Positions 1-9,595 are shown, counted from the stretch's first letter. The stretch: DNA of 64,000 bases from Gammaproteobacteria bacterium (GCA_016718385.1 JADKDK010000002.1:372001-436000), one strand, 5' to 3'. A program made the numbers and translations. Notes: generated by a model from the sequence alone, not told the origin.

Positions 1-37
1 GCAGCATCACGCTGGCACTGATTCGTGGCGTGTCCAT
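1..37 (-). CDS. Start of a gene cut by the left edge; possible catalytic subunit of a DMSO-reductase-type molybdoenzyme
   Basis: On the minus strand an ATG at 37-35 opens a frame (MDTPRISASVML) that stays open to the window edge. It is preceded by GGGAGG with 11 bases before the ATG. It lies 8 bases after the stop of the membrane-anchor gene, so it is probably the next gene of that operon. The operon already holds an iron-sulphur subunit and a DmsC-like anchor, and the large molybdopterin subunit is the missing partner. That identity is inference from context only, because twelve residues do not show a family. Confidence 0.4.
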   Translation of the reverse strand, partial: MDTPRISASVML

Positions 38-44
38 GGATGGA

Positions 45-950
45 TCAGCCTCCCGCGCGGCCCGAGGGCATCATGGCCGAGAGCGGGAAGCTCTTGCGCT
101 GGTAGAAGGCGGCGCGCACGACGATGGTGTATTTCAGCGCCCAGCCGGTGGCCGTGGCGATCAGGCCGGCGACGGCTGCCAGTGTCACCAGCGCCGTGTC
201 GCCGAACCACATCCCGGCCACGAGCAGCACCAGGGGCAGCCACTGACCCGCAAGCTCGAACCCGCCGGCGAAGCTCTGCAGCACGCCGATCGTCTCCCTC
301 GGGGTGCCCGTGACGTCCAGGCCTCTGCGATAGCGACGCCAGGCGACATGGCGCAGCACCAGCGCCACCAGCAGCAGTCCGGCCAGTGCGCGCGAGACAC
401 TGCCCGGCACGACGGCCGCGCACAGCGCCGCCAGTCCGGCGCCTTCCGCCAGCCCCGTGGCAAGGATCAGGGGCACTATCTTCTGCTCGGACCACGCCGG
501 TATGCCTTTCGCTTCCTCCAGGATGCGGGCCTGGCAATACAGAAAGAACAGCGCCGACAGCGTGGCGCCAATGGCCATGAGGCCCACCTCCGACTGCCAC
601 AGGGACAGCGCGCCGCAGCCGAAGAGCGTCGGCATTGCAAAGGCCTCCCGCGTCATCCAGGAAGACTGCACGTGGCGGAAGATGTTCAGCGCCCGCGTCG
701 GCCGGCCCAGCTTGGCCATGATGCACAACAGCCCCAGCCCGATGATGCCCAGCCCCAGGGCCGCCTGCACGCGGTAGGCCTGGATCGACGGCGCCAGCAG
801 GGTCGCCGCCACCAGCAAGCCCGTGCCCGTGCCGCCACCGACGAAGTTGCCGACGGCGCGCCAGTCCCACCGGCTCTGTCGATGTGCCGTGCTCGACCAA
901 TGCACTGCCGTTCCCTCGGGAATCCCTGGTTGCGATGAGCCTTTTTGCAT
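45..950 (-). CDS. DmsC-like membrane anchor subunit of a molybdopterin oxidoreductase
   Basis: A polytopic, hydrophobic protein of about 300 residues with roughly eight membrane segments. The motif KLGRPTRALNIFRHVQSSW followed by MTREAF resembles the conserved loop of DmsC/YnfH-type quinol-oxidising anchors. The family hands electrons between the quinone pool and an iron-sulphur subunit on the membrane face. The frame is open to a TTG at 995, but the ATG at 950 gives a more normal start; the ribosome site is weak for both. It follows the ferredoxin-like subunit almost directly, as in dms-type operons. The substrate cannot be told from this subunit. Confidence 0.75.
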   Translation of the reverse strand: MQKGSSQPGIPEGTAVHWSSTAHRQSRWDWRAVGNFVGGGTGTGLLVAATLLAPSIQAYRVQAALGLGIIGLGLLCIMAKLGRPTRALNIFRHVQSSWMTREAFAMPTLFGCGALSLWQSEVGLMAIGATLSALFFLYCQARILEEAKGIPAWSEQKIVPLILATGLAEGAGLAALCAAVVPGSVSRALAGLLLVALVLRHVAWRRYRRGLDVTGTPRETIGVLQSFAGGFELAGQWLPLVLLVAGMWFGDTALVTLAAVAGLIATATGWALKYTIVVRAAFYQRKSFPLSAMMPSGRAGG

Positions 951-1000
951 GGCGTGGGGTCCGGTGCTGTTGGCGCAAGAATGCAAGTGTCGCAAAACCC

Positions 1001-1669
1001 TCAGTCAGCCCGCCGGCCGGCCGGCAGGTAGAAGATCGAGGGCCGGGTTCCGGCTTCCGGCAACAGGGGGAAACCGTTGCGCTCCCGGATCAGGCGGCTG
1101 ATCTTGCTGTCGTGGTCGTCCAGGTCTCCGAACTCCATGGCAAAGGAGGGGCAGGTGTTGACGCAGGCCGGCGTCACTTCCCGGTCGACCCCCGGCGTCA
1201 TGCCGGTTTCCCCTGCTCTGGCCAGACGGTGTTCACAGAACGTGCACTTGACCACCGTGGCACGCTTGGTTTCCCAGTCGTGGCCGGCCTCTCCGCCTGT
1301 CAGTTCGTGGGGCGTGAGGCCCTGCTCGAAGTGCGCGAACGTGTCGCCCACGAAATGACGTTGCTCGTAAGGACAGGCCGTCATGCAATAGGCACAACCG
1401 ATGCAGAGATCCGCATCGACCAGTACCAGGCCATCGTCGCGCTTGTAGGTGGCCTGCGTCGGGCACACGGGCACGCAGGGTGGTTCCGCACAGTGGTTGC
1501 ACTGCACGGGGGCGTGAATGCGCCGGGCCGTCGGATACTCCCCGACTTCCTCGAACATCATGCGCCGGAAGTGGATCCCCGAGGGCGTGCTGTGCTCCTG
1601 CTTGCAGGCCATCACGCAACCGTAACAGCCGGTGCAACGCGCCAGGTCTATGGTCATGCCCCATCGCAT
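1001..1669 (-). CDS. Four-cluster ferredoxin-type electron-transfer subunit (DmsB/PadI-like)
   Basis: A 222-residue protein with four cysteine groups: CTGCYGCVMAC near the N-terminus, CNHCAEPPCVPVC, CIGCAYCMTAC, and a split group with CTFC and later CVNTC. This is the 16-cysteine pattern of DmsB-like subunits that hold four [4Fe-4S] clusters and wire the molybdenum subunit to the membrane anchor. The start MRWGMTIDL at 1669 is preferred because GGAG lies nine bases upstream; longer in-frame starts at 1684 and 1741 lack this. It is the first gene of the operon that runs off the left edge. Confidence 0.85.
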   Translation of the reverse strand: MRWGMTIDLARCTGCYGCVMACKQEHSTPSGIHFRRMMFEEVGEYPTARRIHAPVQCNHCAEPPCVPVCPTQATYKRDDGLVLVDADLCIGCAYCMTACPYEQRHFVGDTFAHFEQGLTPHELTGGEAGHDWETKRATVVKCTFCEHRLARAGETGMTPGVDREVTPACVNTCPSFAMEFGDLDDHDSKISRLIRERNGFPLLPEAGTRPSIFYLPAGRRAD

Positions 1670-1907
1670 AATTGCCGTCTCCATTGCAGGAACACCAGGG
1701 GCGTTCCGTTCGCGGGCAGCAGCCGAGCCCGGAGAGGCCACGGCCAGACTGGATTATGGGCGCGGCAGGCGAGAAGGCAGAGGGCAAAAACACTCATCCA
1801 GGGGACGCAGAGGTTCATTCCCCATTGGCACGACGGGCGCGCGTCGCATCGTCACCAGCCATCCGCTCGCGCACGCGGGGGCGCCTTCGCTTTCCCCCGC
1901 CCGGGTG

Positions 1908-3749
1908 TCAGGGTTCGCCTGCAAACGGCATTCCGCTGCCCGCCATCAGCAGTTGCGGATCGAGCGCTTGCGTCAGTTCGAGCGGCACGCTCACCGGGAA
2001 TTCCAGCAGCAGCTGTGCCATGTTCTTCGCGGCCGCATCGAGGCGCATCGAGCCCATGATGCCGCCGCCCAGGCATTCGTGCACCACGAAGTTGAGCGCG
2101 TGAACGCCCGGCACCTCGAAGCACTCCACGCGCCGTGCGGCCGGATCGTCGAAGAGATGCCGGTACCAGTCGGCAACGCGCTCCGGCGTGAGCGCGGCGC
2201 GAATCCACGGCAGGTACCCGGGGCTGCGTGCGATGACCGCGACGTTGAACAGGTTGCCTTTCTCGCCGCTGCGCGCGATCGCGAGCGCCAGCAACGGCAC
2301 CTCGCCGGTGGCGCCCGTGGCCACAGGAGCCGGCGCGACCGGCGGGCGCACGATCCGTGCCGGATCGAAACCGCCTTCGGTGCGCAGCGCCAGCGCCTGC
2401 GTCTCGCCGTCGATCGTCAGCGTCACCGGCACCGCCGCTTTCTCCAGCAGGAACGAGAACACGCGCAGCACCGGCACCACCACCGGCGACGGCGGGATCA
2501 GGCTGCCGGCCGACATCGTGGTGAGCGCGCCGAAACTCTCGCGCCCGAACAGCTCGGCCGCCGCACGCTCCGGGTGCTCGACGACCATGCGGCAGATCAC
2601 CTCGCGCGAGCGCAGGTTGCGCGCGCGCGCACCGAGACTCCCTTCGGAGCCGATCACATCGAGGTGCGTGCCGAGCCACGGCCCGAGCCCGCGTTGCGAG
2701 AGCAGCCGCTCGAAGCGCTTGAACTGCGCCGCCGCCTGGCGCCGGGCGCGCGGCACCGCGTCGATCGCGACGATGGGCTGCATCACGGTGGCGCGCCAGC
2801 CGCGATGCCAGGTCGCGCAGACCTTGTACGTCGCGGTCGGCGGATAGCCGCGCGCGCCGGCGACGTGCACCCGCTCAGGGCCCTGCTGCGTGACCCGCAC
2901 CGCGCTGAAATCGCAGCTGACGTCCGGGACCAGATAGGCCTGCGGATCGGCGACCTCGTAGAGCATCTGCTCGATGACGGTGCCGGTGCTCGCGAGCCCG
3001 CCGGTATTGGCCGGCTTGGTGATCACCGCGCTGCCGTCGGGGTGGCATTCGGCGACGGGAAACCCGCCGTTCGCCCAGTCGGGCACCTCGCGCCAGTCGG
3101 TGTAGGTGCCGCCGGTGACCTGCGTGCCGCATTCGATCAGGTGCCCGACCAGGGTCCCCGCCGCGAGCAGGTCGTGCTGGTCGGGCTTCCAGCCGAACTC
3201 GTGGATCAGCGGCCCCAGCGTCACCGCGCTGTCGACCGAGCGGCCCACGATCACGATGTCGGCGCCGCGCGCCAGCGCTTCGGCAATCGGAAACGCACCG
3301 AGATAGGCGTTCATCGACTCGATGGCCTGCGGGAACGCGCGACCATCGAACATGTCGGTGAAACCGCGCGCGCGCAGCTCCTCGATGCGCGGGCGCAGGT
3401 CGTCGCCCGCGACGTGCGCGATGCGCGGCACCAGACCCGCCGCGTCGGCCGCCTTGCGCAGCGCCTCGGCGCAACCGGCCGGATCGACGCCGCCGGCATT
3501 GGCCACCACGCGGATGCCCCGCGCGAGCAGCGTGGCCAGGTGCGGCATCACGTGCACGTCCACGAACTCGCGCGCGAAACCGCCGCCCGGCATCGCCTTC
3601 GACAACATGCTGAGGTGGCCCATCGAGCCCTCGCCCAGGAAATCGAACACCAGGTAGTCGAGCTCCTCGACCCCGAGCAGCTGCTCCACCGCCGTGACGC
3701 TGTCCAGCAGCTGCGCCGAGGCCCCACCGATCCGTACGACTTTCCGCAT
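1908..3749 (-). CDS. AtuA-like acyclic terpene utilisation family protein (DUF1446)
   Basis: A 613-residue protein. The N-terminal 450 residues carry DUF1446 hallmarks: RIGGASAQ at the start, DYLVFDFLGEGSMG, and a glycine-rich VVANAGGVDPAGCAEAL stretch. The last 100 residues (from about LLALAIARSGEKGNLFNVAV) match the AtuA-like C-terminal domain, so both domains are on one chain. AtuA belongs to the citronellol/geraniol degradation cluster of Pseudomonas, but its chemistry is not established. It lies 30 bases after the helicase gene on the same strand. No other atu genes are beside it, so a role in terpene breakdown is only a family-level guess. Confidence 0.8.
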   Translation of the reverse strand: MRKVVRIGGASAQLLDSVTAVEQLLGVEELDYLVFDFLGEGSMGHLSMLSKAMPGGGFAREFVDVHVMPHLATLLARGIRVVANAGGVDPAGCAEALRKAADAAGLVPRIAHVAGDDLRPRIEELRARGFTDMFDGRAFPQAIESMNAYLGAFPIAEALARGADIVIVGRSVDSAVTLGPLIHEFGWKPDQHDLLAAGTLVGHLIECGTQVTGGTYTDWREVPDWANGGFPVAECHPDGSAVITKPANTGGLASTGTVIEQMLYEVADPQAYLVPDVSCDFSAVRVTQQGPERVHVAGARGYPPTATYKVCATWHRGWRATVMQPIVAIDAVPRARRQAAAQFKRFERLLSQRGLGPWLGTHLDVIGSEGSLGARARNLRSREVICRMVVEHPERAAAELFGRESFGALTTMSAGSLIPPSPVVVPVLRVFSFLLEKAAVPVTLTIDGETQALALRTEGGFDPARIVRPPVAPAPVATGATGEVPLLALAIARSGEKGNLFNVAVIARSPGYLPWIRAALTPERVADWYRHLFDDPAARRVECFEVPGVHALNFVVHECLGGGIMGSMRLDAAAKNMAQLLLEFPVSVPLELTQALDPQLLMAGSGMPFAGEP

Positions 3750-3779
3750 GAGTCCCGTTCCCTTGCTGTTATGGATTCT

Positions 3780-5906
3780 TCAGCGCCACATCTCGCGCAT
3801 CTTCGCCGCGAGGTCCACCGCCATCTGGCGCGAGGCCGGGTCCGGCTCTGCACGCGGCGGCGCCGGCGGCCAGCCGGTCTCCTCGAAGTAGCGCAGCAGC
3901 GCGTTCGGGATGAAGCGGCTGCGCCCGGCGTAGACGTGCCTGTCCCCCGTGCCGGACTGCTGCGTGACGTAGAAGCGCTGCGGCACGACCAGGTCGAGCG
4001 TGTCCTTCGCGCGCGTCATCGCCACGTACAGCAGGCGCAGCTCCTCCTCGATCTCGGCGCTGCTGCGCATGGCGATGTCGGAGGGAATACAGCCGTCGAC
4101 CACGTTGAGCACGCTGACCGCGTTCCACTCCTGGCCCTTGGCCGAGTGCATCGTCGACAGGATCAGGTAGTCCTCGTCCGCGAGCGGCACGCCGGCCTCG
4201 TCGCTGGTGGCGCTGGGCGGATCCAGCGTGAGCTCGGTGAGGAAACGCTCGCGGCTCGGGTAGCTCGCCGCGATGCGTGCGAGCTGGCGGATGTCGAGCA
4301 GCCGCACCGCGGCGTCCTCGTACAGGCGCGGCATCTGTACCTCGTACCAGCGGCAGGCGAGTTCGAAATCCGCGGGCCAGGTCGGTGCCGGTATCGACGG
4401 CGGATCGGCGCGGCCCGCGAGGCGATCGATCAGCGCCGCGAAACCGCGCCAGCCTTCGCGCGCCAGCGGCGGCACGCCGGCGGCATCGCGCAGCGCCCCG
4501 CCCGCGGCCAGGGCATTGTCCATCACGCGAGCAGCCGACTTCGGACCCATGCCCGCCAGCAACTGGATGGCGCGAAAACCGGACACGCGGTCGCGCGGGT
4601 TCTCGGCCCAGCGCAGCAGCGCCAGCACGTCCTTGATGTGCGCCGCCTCGAGGAACTTCAGCCCGCCGTACTTCACGAACGGGATATTGCGCCGCGCGAG
4701 CTCCAGCTCGAGGCGGGCGCTGTGCGCGCCGGCGCGAAACAGCACCGCCTGCTGGCGCAGCCGCAGCCCTTCCTCGCGCCGCGCCAGCGCGGTGTCGGCG
4801 ACGAAAGCGGCCTGGTCGGCCTCGTCCTTCACGGATACCAGGCGCGGCCGCGCGGTGCAGTCGCGCTCCGACCACAGGTTCTTCGTGAAACGCTCGGCAG
4901 CGAGCGCGATCACCGCGTTCGCGGCCTCGAGGATGGGGCGCGTGGAGCGGTAATTCTGCTCCAGCGTCACCACGGTCGCCGGCGGCGTGAAGGCGGCCGG
5001 GAAATCGAGGATGTTGCGCACCGTGGCGCCGCGGAAGGCGTAGATCGACTGCGCGTCGTCGCCCACCACGGTGAGGCCGCGACCGTCGGGCTTCATCGCC
5101 AGCAGGATCGCGGCCTGCAGGTGGTTGGTGTCCTGGTACTCGTCGACCAGCACGTGGTCGAACAGGCCGCCGATCTCCGCGCCGAGCGCGGGCTCGGCCA
5201 CCATCTGTGCCCAGTAGAGCAGCAGGTCGTCGTAATCGAGCACCTGCTGCGCCTGCTTGGCCTCGACGTAGGCGCGGAACAGCCGCTTCAGCTCCTCGTC
5301 CCATTCCGCGCACCACGGAAAGGCCGACTGCAGCACCTCGGGCAGCGGCGCGCGCGTGTTCACCGCCGCGGAATAGATCGCCAGGCAGGTGCCCTTCTGC
5401 GGGAAGCGCCGGCGCGTGCTCGACAGCCCGAGCTCGTGGCGCACCAGGTTCAGCAGGTCGGCCGAATCCTCGCGGTCGTGGATGGTGAAACCCGGATCGA
5501 GGCCGATGCGCCCGGCGTGGTCGCGCAGCAGCCGCGCGCCGATGCCGTGGAAGGTGCCGGACCACGGCAGTTCCAGGCGCGCCGGCGCGGGTCGGGCCGT
5601 CGCGGCCTCGGCCAGGATGCGTCGCACGCGCCGCCCCATCTCCTCGGCGGCACGACGCGAAAAGGTGAGCAGCAGGATGCGCCCGGGGTCGGCGCCGTCG
5701 GCGATCAGGCGCGCGACGCGATGCGCCAGGGTGTTGGTCTTGCCCGAGCCCGCGCCGGCGATCACCAGCAGCGGACCGGCGGGCCCGGCGGCGCCGGCAC
5801 CGTGCAGGACGGCCTCGCGCTGGGCGGGATTGAGGCTGGCCGGTCCCCTGGCAGCGGCGGATGCAGCGAGCGAAGTGACGGCGAGCGGGGGAGTCGGCTG
5901 GGTCAT
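3780..5906 (-). CDS. UvrD/Rep-family ATP-dependent DNA helicase
   Basis: A superfamily 1A helicase of about 708 residues. Visible motifs in order are: LNPAQREAV (Q motif), AGAGSGKT (Walker A), VDEYQDTN (DExx box), GDDAQSIYAFRGA (motif III), LEQNYRST (motif IV), TMHSAKGQEWNAV (motif V) and VAMTRAKD (motif VI). The length is normal for UvrD/PcrA-like enzymes, which translocate 3'-5' on single strands during repair or replication restart. The ATG at 5906 was chosen because the residues before it are low-complexity; ATGs at 5915 and 5918 are also possible and no clear ribosome site distinguishes them. Assignment between UvrD, Rep and other paralogues is not possible here. Confidence 0.85.
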   Translation of the reverse strand: MTQPTPPLAVTSLAASAAARGPASLNPAQREAVLHGAGAAGPAGPLLVIAGAGSGKTNTLAHRVARLIADGADPGRILLLTFSRRAAEEMGRRVRRILAEAATARPAPARLELPWSGTFHGIGARLLRDHAGRIGLDPGFTIHDREDSADLLNLVRHELGLSSTRRRFPQKGTCLAIYSAAVNTRAPLPEVLQSAFPWCAEWDEELKRLFRAYVEAKQAQQVLDYDDLLLYWAQMVAEPALGAEIGGLFDHVLVDEYQDTNHLQAAILLAMKPDGRGLTVVGDDAQSIYAFRGATVRNILDFPAAFTPPATVVTLEQNYRSTRPILEAANAVIALAAERFTKNLWSERDCTARPRLVSVKDEADQAAFVADTALARREEGLRLRQQAVLFRAGAHSARLELELARRNIPFVKYGGLKFLEAAHIKDVLALLRWAENPRDRVSGFRAIQLLAGMGPKSAARVMDNALAAGGALRDAAGVPPLAREGWRGFAALIDRLAGRADPPSIPAPTWPADFELACRWYEVQMPRLYEDAAVRLLDIRQLARIAASYPSRERFLTELTLDPPSATSDEAGVPLADEDYLILSTMHSAKGQEWNAVSVLNVVDGCIPSDIAMRSSAEIEEELRLLYVAMTRAKDTLDLVVPQRFYVTQQSGTGDRHVYAGRSRFIPNALLRYFEETGWPPAPPRAEPDPASRQMAVDLAAKMREMWR

Positions 5907-6042
5907 GGCGGCCATCATAACCGCCTATGCCGTTCCCCGGCCCCTGTCGCGCGACTGCCCCGCGCGCTCCTCTGCCGGCAGCCCTGACTACATCTGCTAA
6001 AGTGCGCGCCGACGCTGCTGCCGCTCACGACCCAAGCCTCCC

Positions 6043-8499
6043 ATGACCCGCAAACGCAAGCCCCGATCCGTACCCGCCCCCGCGTTGACCGCAGGCACGT
6101 CCCGCGCGACCGCGGATACGAGCGCGTACCGCCGGTGGTGGCCGGTACTGCTCGCCGCGCTGGCCGCGCTCGGCATCGCCGCGTGGCTGCTTTCGCCACG
6201 CGATGCGCCGCCGGCCGCCCCGGCGCCGGCAACCGGAGCCGCCGCGACCGCCGCCCCGGCTCCGCCAGTCCAGCCGGCTGCGGCCAGTGCCGCGTCGCCC
6301 GAGGTCGCCGGGTATGTCGGCAGCCGGACCTGCGGCGAATGCCATCGCACCGAGCATGCTGCCTGGCAAGGCTCACAGCACGCGCGCGCGATGCAGCACG
6401 CCACGCCCGATACGGTGCTGGGTGATTTCGACGACGCCCGCCTCAGCGTCCAGGGCGTCGAGTCGCGCTTCTTCCGTCGCGATGGCCGCTTTTTCGTGCG
6501 TACCGACGGACCCGACGGCCAGCTCGCCGACTTCGAGGTGAAGTACACCTTTGGTGTCGCGCCGCTGCAGCAATACCTCGTCGAACTGCCGGGTGGGCGC
6601 CTGCAGGCCCTGGCACTGGGCTGGGACACGCGCCCCGCGAGCGCCGACGGACAGCGCTGGTTCCGCCAGTACCCGGACGAGCAGATCGATCACCGCGACG
6701 AACTGCACTGGAGCGCTCGCGCGCAGAACTGGAACTTCATGTGCGCCGACTGCCATTCCACCGATGTGCGCAAGGGTTTCGATGCCGACACCGACGCCTT
6801 CGATACGCGCTGGTCGGAGATCAGCGTGGGCTGCGAAGCCTGCCATGGACCGGGATCGGCGCACCTCGCATGGAGCAGGACCCCGGGTGCATCCGATCCC
6901 TCGAAGGGCCTGACGGTGGCGCTGGACGAGCGCCGCGGCGTGCACTGGTCGATCGACCCCGCCAGCGGCAACGCCACGCGCAGCACGCCGCGCGACAGCG
7001 AGCGTGAGTTGCAGGTGTGCGCCCAGTGCCACTCCCGCCGGGCACAGTTGGCCGAGGGCTATCGCGCTGGCGCGCCGTTGCACGACCATTACCTGCCATC
7101 CACGCTCGAGGAGGGCCTCTACCACGCCGACGGCCAGCAGCTCGACGAGGTATTCACCTGGGGTTCGTTCCGCCAGAGCCGGATGCACGAGGCCGGCGTG
7201 ACCTGCGGCGACTGCCACGAGCCGCACGGGCAGAAGCTGCGCGCCGAGGGCAACGCCGTCTGCGCCCAGTGTCACGCGAGCGCAAAATACGACGCCCCGT
7301 CGCACCACTTCCACCCAATGGGCTCGCCGGGGGCGCAGTGCGTGAACTGCCACATGCCCGCGACCACCTATATGGTCGTGGACCCGCGTCGTGACCACGG
7401 CTTGCGCGTGCCGCGTCCCGAGCTGTCGCTGGCGCTCGGCACGCCCGATGCCTGCACCGGCTGCCACCGCAACCGGCAGGCGCAATGGGCCGCGGACGCG
7501 GTGGCGACGTGGTATGGGCCGGGGCGGCGGCAGGAGGTGCATTTCGGCGCGGCGATCGACGCCGGTCGGCGCGCCAGGCCGGGCGCCGCCGCCGCGCTGC
7601 TCGCCCTCGTGCGGGATCCCTCGCGCCCGGCGATCGTGCGCGCCACGGCGATCGAGTTGCTCGCTCGCTACCCCGGCGCGGCCGCGGACGCGGCCATCCG
7701 TGCATCGCTGCGCGATGCCGATGCGCAGCTGCGCCACGCGGCCGTCACCGCACAGCAGACGGCAGCGCCGGAGCATATCGCGCGCGTGCTCGCGCCGCTG
7801 CTCGGCGATCCGACGCGCGCGGTGCGCATGGAAGCCGCGCGCGTGATCGCCGCTGCCGGCGCCCTGCCGGCCCCGATGGCCATGGCCGCATTCAATGCGG
7901 CGATCGCGGAATTCGAATCCGCGCAGCGCGAAAACCTCGACCGCCCCGAAGCGTGGCTGAACCTCGGCAACCTCGCGGGCTGGCGCGGCGACGCCACGGG
8001 CGCCGAGGACGCCTACCGACGCGCCCTGCAACGCGATCCGCGCTTCGTGCCGGCGGCGATCAACCTTGCCGATCTGTACCGAGCGACCGGGCGTGAGGCG
8101 CAGGCGGAACAGGTCCTGCGCGATGCTCTGCAGGCGGCGCCTGGAGCACCGGCCCTGCACGAGGCACTCGGACTGACGCTGGTACGCCAGGGCAGGAAAA
8201 CCGGAGCCCTGGTCGAACTGGAGGCCGCACACCGCGCCGCGCCGGACGAGCCGCGCCACGCGTATGTGTACGCCGTCGCGCTCGCCGATGCGGGGCAACT
8301 CAGCGAGGCGATCAGGGTGCTCGAGGAGAGCGCGCGCCGCGCCGGCGGCACGCGCGATGTGCTGCTGGCGCTTGCGGCCTTGCGCCGCGACAGCGGCGAC
8401 ACGGCGGGTGCCGGGCAGGCGCTGCAGTCACTGGCAGAGGTCAATCCGGACGACCCCGCGCTCGCCGCCTCAGGGTTACCGCAACAGCCCGGACCCTGA
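6043..8499 (+). CDS. Membrane-anchored octaheme c-type cytochrome with HEAT/TPR-like C-terminal domain
   Basis: An 818-residue protein. Residues about 30-50 form one membrane segment after a basic start, followed by a Pro/Ala-rich linker. Eight CXXCH motifs follow between residues 97 and about 475 (CGECH, CADCH, CEACH, CAQCH, CGDCH, CAQCH, CVNCH, CTGCH), so eight covalent haems are expected on the periplasmic side. From about 500 to 615 there are HEAT-like alpha repeats, and from about 620 to the end tetratricopeptide repeats, for example AWLNLGNLAGWRGD and FVPAAINLADLYRATGRE. The architecture suggests an electron-transfer module fused to a protein-binding scaffold. The partner and substrate are unknown. 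It is monocistronic, followed by REP-like repeats. Confidence 0.85.
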   Translation: MTRKRKPRSVPAPALTAGTSRATADTSAYRRWWPVLLAALAALGIAAWLLSPRDAPPAAPAPATGAAATAAPAPPVQPAAASAASPEVAGYVGSRTCGECHRTEHAAWQGSQHARAMQHATPDTVLGDFDDARLSVQGVESRFFRRDGRFFVRTDGPDGQLADFEVKYTFGVAPLQQYLVELPGGRLQALALGWDTRPASADGQRWFRQYPDEQIDHRDELHWSARAQNWNFMCADCHSTDVRKGFDADTDAFDTRWSEISVGCEACHGPGSAHLAWSRTPGASDPSKGLTVALDERRGVHWSIDPASGNATRSTPRDSERELQVCAQCHSRRAQLAEGYRAGAPLHDHYLPSTLEEGLYHADGQQLDEVFTWGSFRQSRMHEAGVTCGDCHEPHGQKLRAEGNAVCAQCHASAKYDAPSHHFHPMGSPGAQCVNCHMPATTYMVVDPRRDHGLRVPRPELSLALGTPDACTGCHRNRQAQWAADAVATWYGPGRRQEVHFGAAIDAGRRARPGAAAALLALVRDPSRPAIVRATAIELLARYPGAAADAAIRASLRDADAQLRHAAVTAQQTAAPEHIARVLAPLLGDPTRAVRMEAARVIAAAGALPAPMAMAAFNAAIAEFESAQRENLDRPEAWLNLGNLAGWRGDATGAEDAYRRALQRDPRFVPAAINLADLYRATGREAQAEQVLRDALQAAPGAPALHEALGLTLVRQGRKTGALVELEAAHRAAPDEPRHAYVYAVALADAGQLSEAIRVLEESARRAGGTRDVLLALAALRRDSGDTAGAGQALQSLAEVNPDDPALAASGLPQQPGP

Positions 8500-8504
8500 C
8501 CGCA

Positions 8505-8596
8505 ACGTGGGTCGCCATTCATGGCCGTAGGTCGCCATTCATGGCGACAGCTGCGACCGACAAACCCTCTGTCGGCATGAATGCCGACCCACGGGG
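8505..8596. repeat. REP-like palindrome cluster (two forward, one inverted copy)
   Basis: Three related palindromes lie in the gap between the cytochrome and MOSC genes. A partial copy CGTGGGTCGCCATTCATGGC starts at 8505. A complete arm pair GTCGCCATTCATGGCGAC is at 8531-8548, preceded by CGTAG. An inverted copy GTCGGCATGAATGCCGAC is at 8571-8588, followed by CCACGG. The inverted copy carries the reverse complement of the CGTGG leader, so the arrangement resembles a bacterial interspersed mosaic element. Confidence 0.75.
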
Positions 8597-8698
8597 GCCT
8601 GCTCATTCACTCCGCGCCCTGCCGGGTTCCAGCTTCCGTGCGCAATGGCGTATGGTGGCGGCTGGAACCGGGGCGGCGGCTCGGCTCGAGGATGCGAT

Positions 8699-9595
8699 AT
8701 GCAGGTGGGCAAGGTGGTGGAGGTCTGGCGCTATCCGGTGAAGAGCATGGCGGGCGAAGCGGTGGCGCAAGCGCTGGTGGATGCCGGGGGACTGGCGGGC
8801 GATCGTCACTGGGCGGTGATCGACGGCGACGCCCGGGAGATTCGCAGCGCCAAACGCTGGCCCGAGCTGCTGGGCTACGTCGCGCGCTACGTCGGGGGAA
8901 GCACGCCCGCGACCGACGCCTATGCCGCGGCGGTGATCCCGGTGGAAATCGTGGGGCCGGACGGCCGCATCCTGCACAGCGCCGCGGCGGACCGCGACGC
9001 CGAACTCAGCGCGTGGCTGCAGCGCGCGGTGCGGCTGAGCCCGCGCGCGCCCGCGCACGATCGCGATCACTACCGGCTGGCGCACTCGCGCACACCGGAA
9101 TCGACGGCCGCCGAGATGGACCTGCAGGCGGGAGAGGCGCCGCCGGATTTCAGCCTCATGTCGGACGCCGCCGCCGTCATCATGCAGGACCTCGCCGACT
9201 GCGCGACGCCGCCGGGCAGCTACGTCGATGCCTTCCCTCTTCACCTGATGAGTCGCAATGCGCTGGCGTGGCTGCGCGCTCGCAGCGGCCTCGACACCGA
9301 CGTACGCCGGTTTCGTCCGAATCTGTTGATCGATATCGACGGTGCCGGCGCGCAGCCGGGCGAGGATGCCTGGCTCGGCTGGCACCTGGCGATCGGCGAA
9401 GCGCGTCTGCGCATCGACTCGCGCACGGTGCGCTGTGCAATGCCGGGGCGGGCACAGCCTCAATTCGGGCTGGCGGCGCAGCCGACGCTGGCACGGGCAC
9501 TGGTCGAGCACGGCGCGCGGCAGCTCGGCGTCAACGTGATCGTGGAGCAGGCCGGCGTGATCCGGGCCGGCGATGCGATCGCGCGCGTCGGCTGA
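8699..9595 (+). CDS. MOSC domain protein (MOSC N-terminal beta-barrel plus MOSC)
   Basis: A 298-residue protein that starts VVEVWRYPVKSM, the standard opening of the MOSC N-terminal beta-barrel domain, with GLAGDRHWAV following. The C-terminal MOSC domain includes RFRPNLLID and the RTVRCAMP segment with the conserved cysteine. The family binds or transfers sulphur from a pyridoxal-phosphate-type donor and includes molybdenum-cofactor-binding amidoxime reductases. The start at 8699 is fixed by GAGG seven bases upstream; a longer in-frame ATG at 8645 has no ribosome site and codes a Gly-rich stretch. Substrate is unknown. Confidence 0.85.
   Translation: MQVGKVVEVWRYPVKSMAGEAVAQALVDAGGLAGDRHWAVIDGDAREIRSAKRWPELLGYVARYVGGSTPATDAYAAAVIPVEIVGPDGRILHSAAADRDAELSAWLQRAVRLSPRAPAHDRDHYRLAHSRTPESTAAEMDLQAGEAPPDFSLMSDAAAVIMQDLADCATPPGSYVDAFPLHLMSRNALAWLRARSGLDTDVRRFRPNLLIDIDGAGAQPGEDAWLGWHLAIGEARLRIDSRTVRCAMPGRAQPQFGLAAQPTLARALVEHGARQLGVNVIVEQAGVIRAGDAIARVG

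Noticed and set aside
1632..5987. A 1451-residue plus-strand open frame
   Set aside because: It is Arg/His/Gln-rich without domains and lies opposite the AtuA-like and helicase genes, so it is a shadow of high-GC coding DNA.
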